This document shows, in pieces, positions 24,891 to 34,479 of a stretch of 64,000 nucleotides of DNA. The stretch comes from Strongylocentrotus purpuratus. Its lineage: Eukaryota > Echinodermata > Echinoidea > Camarodonta > Strongylocentrotidae. The notes below the pieces were generated by a model. It had not been told where the DNA came from and did not search any database. It saw only the letters and a program-made list of their open reading frames with translations. The stretch spans positions 751,501 through 815,500 of the forward strand of contig NW_022145560.1 in the NCBI RefSeq assembly GCF_000002235.5, given 5' to 3'. Both the position numbers and the translations under genes were made by a program. Within the stretch, counting starts at the first letter, position 1. Each line of letters opens with the position of its first letter.

Positions 24891-26654
24891 TTACTCCGAT
24901 GTCTCATGGAAGATGTAAAGCCTATCTCCAGTGCAGAAAGCAATCTCTCCCGTCTTGAATGCTTGCAAAAAGCAATTAAATGCTACGATTATCTTGAAGT
25001 CAGTGACAATGTTTTTGATGTATTTAAGCTCTTGTGTGTACTTGACAATGCTCAGTAGACCTTGATTGAACTTAACCCATGCAATGATAACTGATTCATC
25101 CTGGCACACAGCAGGGTAAGGGCTATCACCGTATTTACTGATGCTATGAATGATAGCACCAGACACATCGTTGATTACTCGTACCTGATGCTGACGGCTG
25201 GAAGTACAGAAACTCTTAACGACAATCGCTTGGTTGGATGTCATCGCAAAAATCTGGTGTGGTACAAATCCCTTACACGTTATCTCTCGTATTGCCTTCC
25301 CCCCTTCTGGCTTAAATACCTGTATTTTCTTGCATGCCTGGTAACCTATGAAGATCAGCCCATCCTTGCCTACAGTGAGACTTCCATTTACACCTTGCGC
25401 ATAACCCCATGTCTCAAACTTGACATCAAGCTTGTAAAAGCAAAGCTTTGTGTACAAGGAAATGCTATTATGGCGGTCGCGTATGACATATCCACCATCA
25501 GGCATGACGTTTAAGGCAATAACGTTAACATATTTCAGAACGGTTTCTTGTATGATGCCCTCAGAAGAATATATGACTATTCCTCCCTGGACAAAACCAA
25601 AAGCAATCTCATTCTTTGGTGATAATACCATCCCTTTCAAGGTTTTTCCAGCAGGCAGTCGAGCTTCCGTGCGCAGAACCCATTTAGACTTCGTATGCGC
25701 AGGGACCTCCATTGTATGTGTTAGCTGGCCCAACTGGAGTCCATCCGATCCCTGCCTCTTGAAGCCAATTTGTTCACCTTCCCTATCAGTTCTTCTGGGC
25801 AGCTCTTCGTCTGGCCTGATTTGGTTAAGAAGATTTTCCAGCTGTTGACACATCGCTTTATGTGCGGTTAGAGCCTCTGTCTGGAGCTGAAAATTAAGAC
25901 CATCCTTAACCAAGTCCAAAGCCTTCTTAATCTCGTCTATCTGCTTACAATTCGACTTCTCAACGTCTCCCAATGAAGTCCTTATTTTTCCTAGCTTGTG
26001 CTCAACTTCTTTTTTCAACACCTTCTTTCTTTCCTTCAATTTCTCAACTGATTCCTCAAAAGTCGCATCTATTTCACCATTGAGTTGTTCCTGGACGTTG
26101 TGCAGTCTTTTACGCTGGTCTTCAACGAAAGTAAAGTACTTGTCAACGTTGCGTATCTTTGCATCCGCTTTAGATGCAAGTTTCTCGACGTGTTTCTTTT
26201 GTTCAGTTTTATGTTCGCCTGCTTCCATGATAGTGTGAGCATCCTTTGCATGCTCTAATAAGCCACACATGCTGCATATAAACTTGTTACAGTTGAGACA
26301 AAAACATTCTTCATCGTAGTTCGGATGTTTTCGACATTTGTTCCATTTTCTTGGCAATGATTCGTTTTCTTGATAACTGTTTGTAAAGACCTGGCCCTGG
26401 GTCTCCACATCGTAAACAAGTGATCTGACTGTTATGTTTGATGGCAGTCTACCCACGTCTCCACCAGGAAGCGAAGTCTCCTCCCTGCACGTAGGACACA
26501 ACAGCTTTCCACGAGACTCCAGGAGAGTCTCAAGACAACCCTTGCAGAAGGTATGTGAGCAGTTCAGGTTCTTGGGATCCTTGAAGAAGCTCAGGCAGAC
26601 AGGACACTCGAGGTTCTTATGGAAAGCCTCATGCTTCAAGGAAGTAGCCATCAT
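24891..26654 (-). CDS. TRIM-family RING/B-box E3 ubiquitin ligase-like protein, copy B
   Basis: A 587-residue paralogue of the gene at 11,528-13,249, with the same order of parts: C3HC4 RING in the first ~56 residues, B-box 2 with all C/H ligands, coiled coil, and propeller-like C-terminal half. I chose the start at the double ATG (26,654) homologous to copy A. The open frame runs a further 23 codons upstream, but that part crosses a splice acceptor (AG at 26,675-26,676) and is not conserved, so it is not protein. The protein is 14 residues longer than copy A because of small insertions around residues 330-345 and in the propeller. Changes are concentrated in the C-terminal half, while the RING is nearly unchanged. 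The coding exon is intact with no stop, so this looks like a functional duplicate with a diverging recognition domain. Substrate unknown. Confidence 0.9.
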   Translation of the reverse strand: MMATSLKHEAFHKNLECPVCLSFFKDPKNLNCSHTFCKGCLETLLESRGKLLCPTCREETSLPGGDVGRLPSNITVRSLVYDVETQGQVFTNSYQENESLPRKWNKCRKHPNYDEECFCLNCNKFICSMCGLLEHAKDAHTIMEAGEHKTEQKKHVEKLASKADAKIRNVDKYFTFVEDQRKRLHNVQEQLNGEIDATFEESVEKLKERKKVLKKEVEHKLGKIRTSLGDVEKSNCKQIDEIKKALDLVKDGLNFQLQTEALTAHKAMCQQLENLLNQIRPDEELPRRTDREGEQIGFKRQGSDGLQLGQLTHTMEVPAHTKSKWVLRTEARLPAGKTLKGMVLSPKNEIAFGFVQGGIVIYSSEGIIQETVLKYVNVIALNVMPDGGYVIRDRHNSISLYTKLCFYKLDVKFETWGYAQGVNGSLTVGKDGLIFIGYQACKKIQVFKPEGGKAIREITCKGFVPHQIFAMTSNQAIVVKSFCTSSRQHQVRVINDVSGAIIHSISKYGDSPYPAVCQDESVIIAWVKFNQGLLSIVKYTQELKYIKNIVTDFKIIVAFNCFLQAFKTGEIAFCTGDRLYIFHETSE

Positions 26655-27485
26655 TGATAACTCAAGCACAGGACCTGAGTATCGAAGAAGGAAAAAAAAG
26701 GGTAAATAAATTGGCCAACTCAATCAAAAGTGTGAAATATTTTGTAAATATTTAGCTGGCTAATATTGCACTGTAAACTGTCAAACATAACGTATTCCAT
26801 AATTAATAGTGCCTACCCGGACAACATTAAAAAAAAAATACTTCATGCTTCTTCTTTAGCACATACGTTACGAAGTAGTGATCTAACGTCGACTATATTA
26901 ATATGTTTTTAGTATTGTAGAGGTGTTTCGTAATGTTTCAATCAGCAATGCAGTTGCATGAGTGTTTTTGTTTATCGAGTGGTAATGTCAGATAGTAGGC
27001 CTACATGTACATGTAGTAAACGTTGAGACATTTTCAAGCCAGATCATGTGCTTTCGAAATTTTATGCAGTACGTTTCGAAAGGCAGAAATTATTATATTT
27101 GTTGGGTTTAACATAACGCAGTGTTACTTTATATAATAACATCATGTTTGTGATTGAGAAACCTGAGAGAAATATAGTTTAAGTCGACCCTAAAATTCAA
27201 ATGGGTTTTTTCCTGCCAAATTCACAATGCATTTTTATAAACGTGTAGACTTGTCCGAGTATGTACCTGCTGGAAACTGTCTAGCTGATATGCCAGCACA
27301 CCTTTTATAAATCCTGCACCAAATATCCTGCAAACAATATTATCATGTATGCAAGCAGTCTCTTGATGCTATAAATTTATACAGTAAAACAATGTTTCTG
27401 ATAATGATGTTGATCATAAATGTGTCAATTAAAGAGTTTGATCTCTCACAACAAATACAACTCATCGAGGGGCAACTAAAAAAGG
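26655..27485. other. Upstream region of TRIM B, no gene seen
   Basis: Matches 13,250-14,080 in copy A. The 5' UTR acceptor (AG at 26,675-26,676) is preserved. Promoter elements cannot be assigned. Confidence 0.5.
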
Positions 27486-27489
27486 TTTT

Positions 27490-28085
27490 TGATATTTTTA
27501 TCTCTGACATTTTTTCCTCTTACATTGTTACCTCTAACATTATTACCTCTGACAATTTTACCTCTGACATTATTACCACTGACAATTTTAGCTCTGATGT
27601 TTATACCTCTGACTTTATGCCCTCTGACATTATGACCTCTGACATTATTACCTCTGACATTATTACCTCTGACATTTTTACCTCTGACATTTTTACCTCT
27701 GACATGTTTACCTCTGACATGTTTACCTCTGAAATTTTTACCTCTGACATTTTTACCTCTGCCATTTTTACCTCTGACATTTTTACCTCTGACATTTTTA
27801 CCTCTGACATTTTTCCCTCTGAAATTTTTACCTCTGACATTTCTACCTCTGCCATTTTTACCTCTGACATTTTTACTTCTGACATTTTTACCTCTGACAT
27901 TTTTACCTCTGACATTTTTACCTCTGACATTTCTACCTCTTCCATTTTTACCTCTGACATTTTTACCTCTGACATTTTTACCTCTGACAGTTTTACCTCT
28001 GACATTTCTACCTCTGCCATTTTTACCTCTGACATTTTTACCTCTGACATTATTACCTCTGACATTTTTTACCTCTGACTTTTTT
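27490..28085. repeat. 15-bp minisatellite, long allele (~39 units)
   Basis: Nearly perfect 15-bp periodicity with unit ACCTCTGACATTTTT and variants GACATTATT, GCCATTTTT, GACATTTCT and GAAATTTTT. Because the unit is five codons long, the plus strand stays open for 228 codons and the minus strand for 154. Reading frames made only of the repeat, with no homologous frame in copy A, argue against a protein. The matching locus in copy A has about seven units. Confidence 0.95.
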
Positions 28086-29053
28086 TACCCGGCAATGAAA
28101 GGCATTAGCTGCGTACGTGGGTCTGCCTTTCACCGTCTGGTGACGTAAAATTGAGCAGGTACCTGATTCAAGTCAATTGGATCATGTGATCCAAAAAAGA
28201 AACCAGTGGAGAAAAAAACAGAACTAACCCACCAAACAAAAGAATATATATATATCGCTCAGTTGGTCCTGATGGGCATTATGACGCAAATAATATCACG
28301 TGAAAACGTGGCCTGGGCCTTCCACTCAACAAGTGGAGACCTTAGTCTGTTCCTAGACAAATAGAAATTACCTGAAATGACGATGGGGAGGGGGAGAAGA
28401 TTTCAATACATATCAACTGCCATTCATCTGAGTACTATAGTGAATCTAGACGATTCAAAACCTTCTGTTACAAATAGAAACATGTCATTAGATGGGGGGG
28501 GGGGGGGTAAGAGTATGAAACAGGCTAGCGATTTCTACTCACTATTTTAATATGTTTACATTTTGATATTCGAGTTTAGTATTTACATAATAGCTTATTT
28601 ATTATATCTAAATTTAAGGAAATGTATACTATTTAAAGATTAAGAACTTAAACTCAACGATAATTGCCCTACAATGTTTGAGAAAACCGTCGTTCACGAA
28701 ATTCGAACGATGCAAAAAAAAAGTATCGATGCATTAATGTAGGCCTATAGCTTTACTTTGTCTCAGCTTTGTAATTTTTGTCCCCAGCCATATTAGTTGT
28801 GAGTGTGGGTAAATGGACCGCGTGTTGTGGTGCGTGCGTGTGTGTGTTTATTTGCAAGACCTTTGTATGGGATGGTGTTTTGTTTGGGCTTCGGTAGTAA
28901 GAGAAAGGGTTATAGTTTGCTTCATTGCAATGACGACCTTCGTCATAGTTCTTCTTATCGAAAATCCCATTCGTTTTGCACGTAGTGCTTGTCATCACTA
29001 ATTATGCCCTTTTCTCATGTCCGTTTCCTTTCAAATTTCATAGGCATAGTCTC

Positions 29054-30049
29054 TTATGCTAGGAGTCCACTGAGCCAGCGCCAGTTGGTGCCAGCTCGCG
29101 CCAAAGATTATGTGATTGGCGCGTAGTGGCTCGCTGTGGCGCCGAATTAATGTCCGCTCGGCATGTGTCGCCAAGTGGAATAAACTGGGTGCCATATGGC
29201 GTGCGCCAAATGCCACCTGGCTTGCTCCAAAATGTTGCGCCAGTTCGCGCCAGTTCGCGCCATTACACGGTCATTCGATTCCAAAATTCACCCTGTTGGC
29301 GCCATTCGCGCCAATAGACGCCTACTTTGCGCCACTTGGTGATTAGTTTGTGCCAAAGGTCGCCAAATTGGTTTGAACTTGCCGCCGCTTGGCGCTACTT
29401 GCCCAATATATAAATACCGGCCATCGGCTACCTGGTTCAGACCCTCCTCAGCTGTTGTATGAACAACATCTCTAGTAAATATTTACAATTTTGATATGTC
29501 TGAGGCTTTTGATAATGTTGGAGTGATGATGCTGCTCCATCAGAAGATGATGAGAGATGGCGGGCAACCAGGTGGCATTTGGCGCGAAGTAGTCACCACT
29601 CGGGTGCCGTTTTGCTCGCGCCACTGCACATTTGGCGCGCTTTGGCGGGCTATCCGCCTCTGTTGGATTTATTTGGCGCGTAGTGGCGCAAACAAGGTGG
29701 CGAAATCTCATTGGCGCAACTTGGCGCGCGCCATTACATTCCAGTGGATTCCAATAGGCGGATTGTTTGCGCCAAAGGGCGATATGTTCGCGCCATTTGG
29801 TGCCACTTGGCGGACACTTGGCGCTGATTGCTCGATGCAAGTGGCGCGACGAAAATTTCAAACATTTTGACATTTTCTTGCCGCCACATTCAAATTTGGT
29901 GCCGTTACGGGCCACCACGAGCCAGTTGGGAGGCAGTTTGAGCCACTACACGCCACTAGGCACCTTATTGGCGACACTAGGCGCCACAGTAAATTGCATT
30001 GGCGCAAACTGGCACCAACTGGCGCTGGCCCAGTGGACTCCTAGCATAA
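29054..30049. mobile_element. Terminal-inverted-repeat element packed with GGCGC motifs
   Basis: A ~996-bp element. Its left end reads TTATGCTAGGAGTCCACTG and its right end CAGTGGACTCCTAGCATAA. The match continues inward over about 40 bases with the motif CAGCGCCAGTTGGTGCCAG. The interior contains dozens of GGCGC/GCGCC pentamers, usually as TTGGCGC or GCGCCA in both orientations. No transposase is visible, and the open frames here are by-products of the motif. No clean target duplication could be read. The superfamily is unknown. Confidence 0.75.
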
Positions 30050-32240
30050 CATCTCATCAAGGTCACTACATTTTTCGATTTTCGAAATCACTCATGCATA
30101 AACGTCCAGGCGCCATTTTGTCCGTTTCTGGTCTATTTTAAGGCCTTTCCTTTTTCCTTCCTATCTCCACTATCTTAGATCCTACAAACTTCTAACACAT
30201 TCCTCTAGATAGTCTAAGAGATGTTCTTTTATCTGCGACGTATCACTTGACCTTCAAAATGCCATCTTTGTACTCAAAATTCAAATCAGAAACCGACTCC
30301 GTCAAAAATATCTCAAATTCTTGAAAAATGGACCCCTAAATAATCTATAACAGTTACTGACATAACTTTCTCATATAAATTATGTTTTGTATTTAAATCT
30401 CACAGTATCCTTATCTCATAATTGCACATAGCCATGCCAAATTTCACGCTCCAATGGCTTTGCAAAACAGGGGGGTGCAACTCCGCTTCTGCATCCGTCT
30501 AGCCATGGGGAGATTTTGGAGGGTCAAAAGTGCACACTGCTTCCATTTATCGTGTATTAGCCTATGAAGACGACAAATTTTTAGTGCACCAGCGAAATAG
30601 GGATTTTGGACTGCGCGCAGCGCGCAAAATATTTAAATTTAAATTTTGAATATTCATGAGCTCTTTTCCACTTATTAGCATATTATCGCAATGAAAAAAA
30701 GACAATGCGCATGCGTTACTATATCGACAGAATCCTAATTGGGCCGGATAAATGTAGAACAAAGGTCAGAGTTGGGGAGGTGTGTGTGTGTGTGGGGGGG
30801 GGGGGGGAAGACTTTTAAATGGTTGACTTAGTTGGGGCCACAAACTTCACTGTCACCAGGATGGAAAGTACATTTTAAAAAATTCAGTTCAGTTAAAAGG
30901 CAAAAATAATGACCCCATTTCACTCAATTCATTTTTTACCTCTTTTTTTGTTCGTTTATTAACTAAAATATTTTTTAAATCAGACAAATTGCACTGATCA
31001 TTTAACAAGTGATATTTTCATATTTTTAGTGTCCAATTAATGAATCATTCTCACCTCGACTTCAATGATCTTCATATTGTGCCCCATCCCCAATGAAATT
31101 TCAATGTTGTCTCGTTCTTTTCATTCTTGCATTCGTCGCCACTGATTTTTTTTTAAATCCCCCCCCCCCCCCCCCCAACAGTAACATTTTCAATACAGGG
31201 ACCCCTTCTAATAGTGACATTTCCATAGGCTCTATTACCCCAATTACCTATGCTTTCATCATTTCGGCATCGACTTATTCTTTATTCAACCCCCCCCTCA
31301 TCTTTATTGTAAACCATTTTTTTATACTGCATTTATTCATTAGTCTTGCCCACTCTCTTGTTACATTTCCGCTTTCTCTCTCATTAGGAATCAATGAAAG
31401 ATGGTTAAATCTATCTCGCTGATGCAAGATAAAAACAAACATCAAAAGGTCGAACACCATACTCAATTCTACACAAGACTGCATCAGCCCCCATCTCACC
31501 TCAGTCATACAGCATTATCATTACAGAGTGCCTACATCATCATAATCACCAGCATCATCACATATATTTCACAAAATAAGAAAATGAAAAGAACAGAATT
31601 CAGCAGTATTAACTGATTTATTAACATTTATGAACTCATTTATCAACATATTTTGTTTCTATAAAGTCTTTTTAAATCCAACATGACATCAACAAAAGGA
31701 TGAAAAATGGATGGGGGGGATGCTGTCTCTTGAATTCAAATCTTTCAGTTGTAAAAATTTACTGTAGATTTTGAAGAAAAAAATATTCAATAATATCAAC
31801 ATGCTATTTTATTATGTAAAGCACAGGTATATACTGAGTTTTATGAGTACTTTATCTAACATTGGACATTATTATTGTTCTTTTTACTACTACCTGTATT
31901 ATCATTATTATTACTGCTATTATCATGATCATTGTCATTATTGTTACTATTTTTAATATTGTTATTATTATTAATATTAATTATATTAATACAGTCTTAC
32001 TATTGAACTACATCATTTTATCCCCCCCCCCCCTTCAATTTACTATCCAGTTCAGCATATCCCTCATATTGTTGTCAGAACTTGACTTAAGATTAAATAT
32101 CAAAAAACTATGTTACATGTACACGCATTTAAAAGAACAAATGATTACTTTCATGATCCTCGATATATCTTCTTCTTCTTCTACTGGTAATCTTCAAAAG
32201 GCATTGTAGCCTATCACGAAGATGAACTAGTACTAAAGAT
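30050..32240. other. Non-coding, low-complexity DNA
   Basis: No gene recognised. It holds short G or C homopolymers (30,795 and 31,159) and an ATT-rich trinucleotide tract at 31,865-31,995. The open frame at 31,093-31,422 crosses a C homopolymer and is not credible. Confidence 0.5.
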
Positions 32241-32599
32241 TACAAGTGGTGTGAGGAAGACAGATTGTTTCTAAGTGGGATAAGGAGAGTAGATGCCTCA
32301 GAAGTAGTTCCTGGCAGTTCTCTGGGCTGTCAGCATGCACTATATTTGCTGGAAGTCAGTTCCATTAACTTTGGGACAGAGTGTTGGGCAAATGCAAACT
32401 TGTCTACCTATGTCGCTTCTGGCTTGGTGCAACTGGAGGGTCATGTCATGGTACTTCCTGCTCGTGATTTGTTAAAGCCCGTCTGTACTAGTTTGGCCAG
32501 GGGGATAAGACCACCCTGCAAGGTCACTGACAGGTGGTTATCTCATCAAATCAGCTCTCAATTAATATAAGAAAAAGAGGATCATGGGGGACCAACAGG

Positions 32600-32940
32600 C
32601 ACAGATTAGGCATTGTTTGCTATATAGAGGGCGCAAATAGCTATAAGTAGTGCAGTGGGAAAATGTTCAAGGAAGAGCGGAGAGACCATTGACTATCTTG
32701 CGCACCATTCCCAGTCTTCTTGCAGAGTGCCTTGTAGTTGTAGATATAGTAGGCAACTAAAAGGTGCTGATCATCTCAGTCAAACTGCTGCTTCTCTTGT
32801 GGTCCCCATTGTAAAGAAGCGTCCTGGACATCTGAGATGTTGTAGGGATCCCAGACACCGGAACAGTTCTCAAGATGAGGGTGGACTAGGGACTTGAACA
32901 AAAGAAGCCTGGGTATCAAACCTTCTGGACAACCTGAATA
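32600..32940 (-). pseudogene. Non-LTR retrotransposon relic (reverse-transcriptase C-terminus)
   Basis: On the minus strand a broken frame reads close to the conserved post-RT region of jockey/CR1-like LINEs. Near 32,890 it gives LVHPHLENCSGVWDPY, where the family has a similar 'LVRPHLEY.S.VWDPY' stretch. After frame changes it gives SLTEMI and then RLGMVRKIVNGL. Stops and at least two frameshifts break it. The catalytic YADD part is not present. It was probably inserted long ago. The non-coding flank at 32,260-32,560 could be part of the same element or an unrelated exon. Confidence 0.6.
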
Positions 32941-32999
32941 ATAAAAACAAAAAGAGAGAAATCAAATAAGATTAAAACTGCTGCATTATATTGGATTTT

Positions 33000-33800
33000 C
33001 AAAAATAGTACCTCCCCACTTTTTTAGGTCTTGCATTTTAATTTTACTAAAAAATGATAAACGTATGTCTATCTAAGTGATAGGGCCTTTTTTTAAAAGA
33101 AGAGTAAAGGTTTAGATGTATTTCCAATTATTTTAAAAGTAATTTCCAATTTATTTTAAGTTATTATTTGCTACACTTTTGTGAACAAAAGTTTGTTAGA
33201 TATAATGTAATATTTAGGAAAAAATGCCTTTGAGTATGTCTTTTAATATGCTGAGAGAATAAACTGTAGCAACACCATAGTTTGTCACCTAAATAAAGCT
33301 AGAGAATAAATGAGAATTACCAGATATAATGCAACACAAGATGACAGTTCCCCAAATCTTTGTATATAGTCCAAGTCGAGTGCGGTGTTCGCATGGGCTT
33401 AGATTATACAGCCTGAATATTTTCGAACTTCATACAAACATACCTTGCCAGAGTTCAACTTAGGTGTCTTGTTCCTGATTAGATCTACACCATAACATTT
33501 GATGATCAGGTCCTGGTGCTCTTTGTTGCACTTCTGTGGTCATTATCTGCTTCTTTGTTCCATAGGATCTACAATAAAAAAAAACAACAGAAACTTAGTA
33601 AGGTTCCTGCTAATATCAAATGCAAGCATTAGTTATCAGTTTATAACTTTGTTCATGTCCTTTAGAGAAAGATTTAATATCCATGTCATATGTAGGGTTG
33701 GATCCAGAATTCTCACCAACATAAAAGGGGTGGCATAAAATCCTGAAAATAAACCAATTATTTAAAACAAGGCACAATGACATAACTAAGAGCGAAATCA
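33000..33800. other. Non-coding; one exon-like segment on the minus strand
   Basis: Between 33,445 and 33,565 the minus strand has an acceptor-like TTTTTTATTGTAG and a donor-like AAGGTATGT. All three frames carry a stop within ~40 codons. It may be an exon of a non-coding transcript; I see no protein. Confidence 0.2.
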
Positions 33801-33859
33801 GGGGAAGTGGGAGGGGGGGGGGGGGGAGAGATAACCTTTTTGTTTTGTTTTTGTTGTTG

Positions 33860-34350
33860 TTGGTAGATCTAGCCTAGATTGATCTACATTCAAACTAAGC
33901 TGAATCTGGTCCTGGATCACAATAATGACACATGTGCACGACTAGGGTCTAGTCTAGTAGTGGAGCAAAAACAAGCCTAGACCCATGGCTATGGAAGTCT
34001 TTGCTAGGCTATGGCATAACACAAGCTATAGATGTAGATCTAATTGTCTATTTTTAATATTATTAGTAGACCCTAGGGGGCTCTAGACCTAGATCTAGAC
34101 CCGTCCCTATGCCACATCTGAATAAGGGGGCACAGAATGATTGTGCACCCCCCCCTCCATTACTTCCACATTGACCCACCTAAAACAGGCATTTATTTAG
34201 TCTTTTTTTTTTTATTAGAATGCATTAGGCCTAGGCCTAGAATCTAGCCCTAGATCTAGGCCTAGGGTCTATATATTAGATGCGGGGTTAAATGCTGTTT
34301 ATACTTAAGTGCTAGATCTAGACTAGACCTAGCCTAGCCTAGGCTCTGCT
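33860..34350. repeat. CTAG/AGATCT-rich low-complexity DNA
   Basis: Dense short palindromes such as TAGATCTA, CCTAGG and CTAGAC, without a strict period. A second patch lies at 38,740-38,820. This kind of sequence is frequent in some marine invertebrate genomes. Confidence 0.7.
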
Positions 34351-34365
34351 TAGCTTAGCCCTAAT

Positions 34366-34470
34366 TTTTCTGTCTCTTTCGTTCGTTAGCCTCTGATTTG
34401 GGTAGGGTCGGCTAAAGAGAGGAGCCGACCCTACCCAAATCAGAGGCTAACGAACGAAAGAGACAGAAAA
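34366..34470. repeat. Perfect hairpin: 48-bp arms, 9-base loop
   Basis: Left arm 34,366-34,413 and right arm 34,423-34,470 are exact reverse complements over 48 bases, separated by AAAGAGAGG. The arms are not low-complexity. The transcript of either strand would form an unbroken 48-bp stem. Confidence 0.95.
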
Positions 34471-34479
34471 TTCAGGCTA

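Larger units (their letters stand above)
22255..28985. repeat. Segmental duplication, copy B (with TRIM gene B)
   Basis: Collinear counterpart of 9060-15,140. Differences visible in copy B are a (TA)n insertion at 22,805-22,843, expansion of a 56-58-bp unit at 24,329-24,558, and expansion of the 15-bp minisatellite at 27,490-28,085. Both copies place the TRIM gene on the minus strand, so the duplication is direct, with an offset of about 13.2-13.9 kb. Confidence 0.85.

Noticed and set aside
27392..28078. 228-codon open frame with a repeated five-residue peptide (and its 154-codon antisense counterpart)
   Set aside because: It consists only of the 15-bp minisatellite; the equivalent frame is not kept in copy A and both strands are open for the same trivial reason.
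27490..28085. CRISPR-like regular array
   Set aside because: Unit is 15 bp with no spacers, in animal DNA; it is an ordinary minisatellite.
29116..30141. Several open frames of 60-150 codons on both strands
   Set aside because: They come from the GGCGC-rich body of the inverted-repeat element and carry no domain.
32265..32570. 101-codon plus-strand frame near the LINE relic
   Set aside because: No domain, no family memory, and neighbouring DNA is a retroelement remnant on the other strand.
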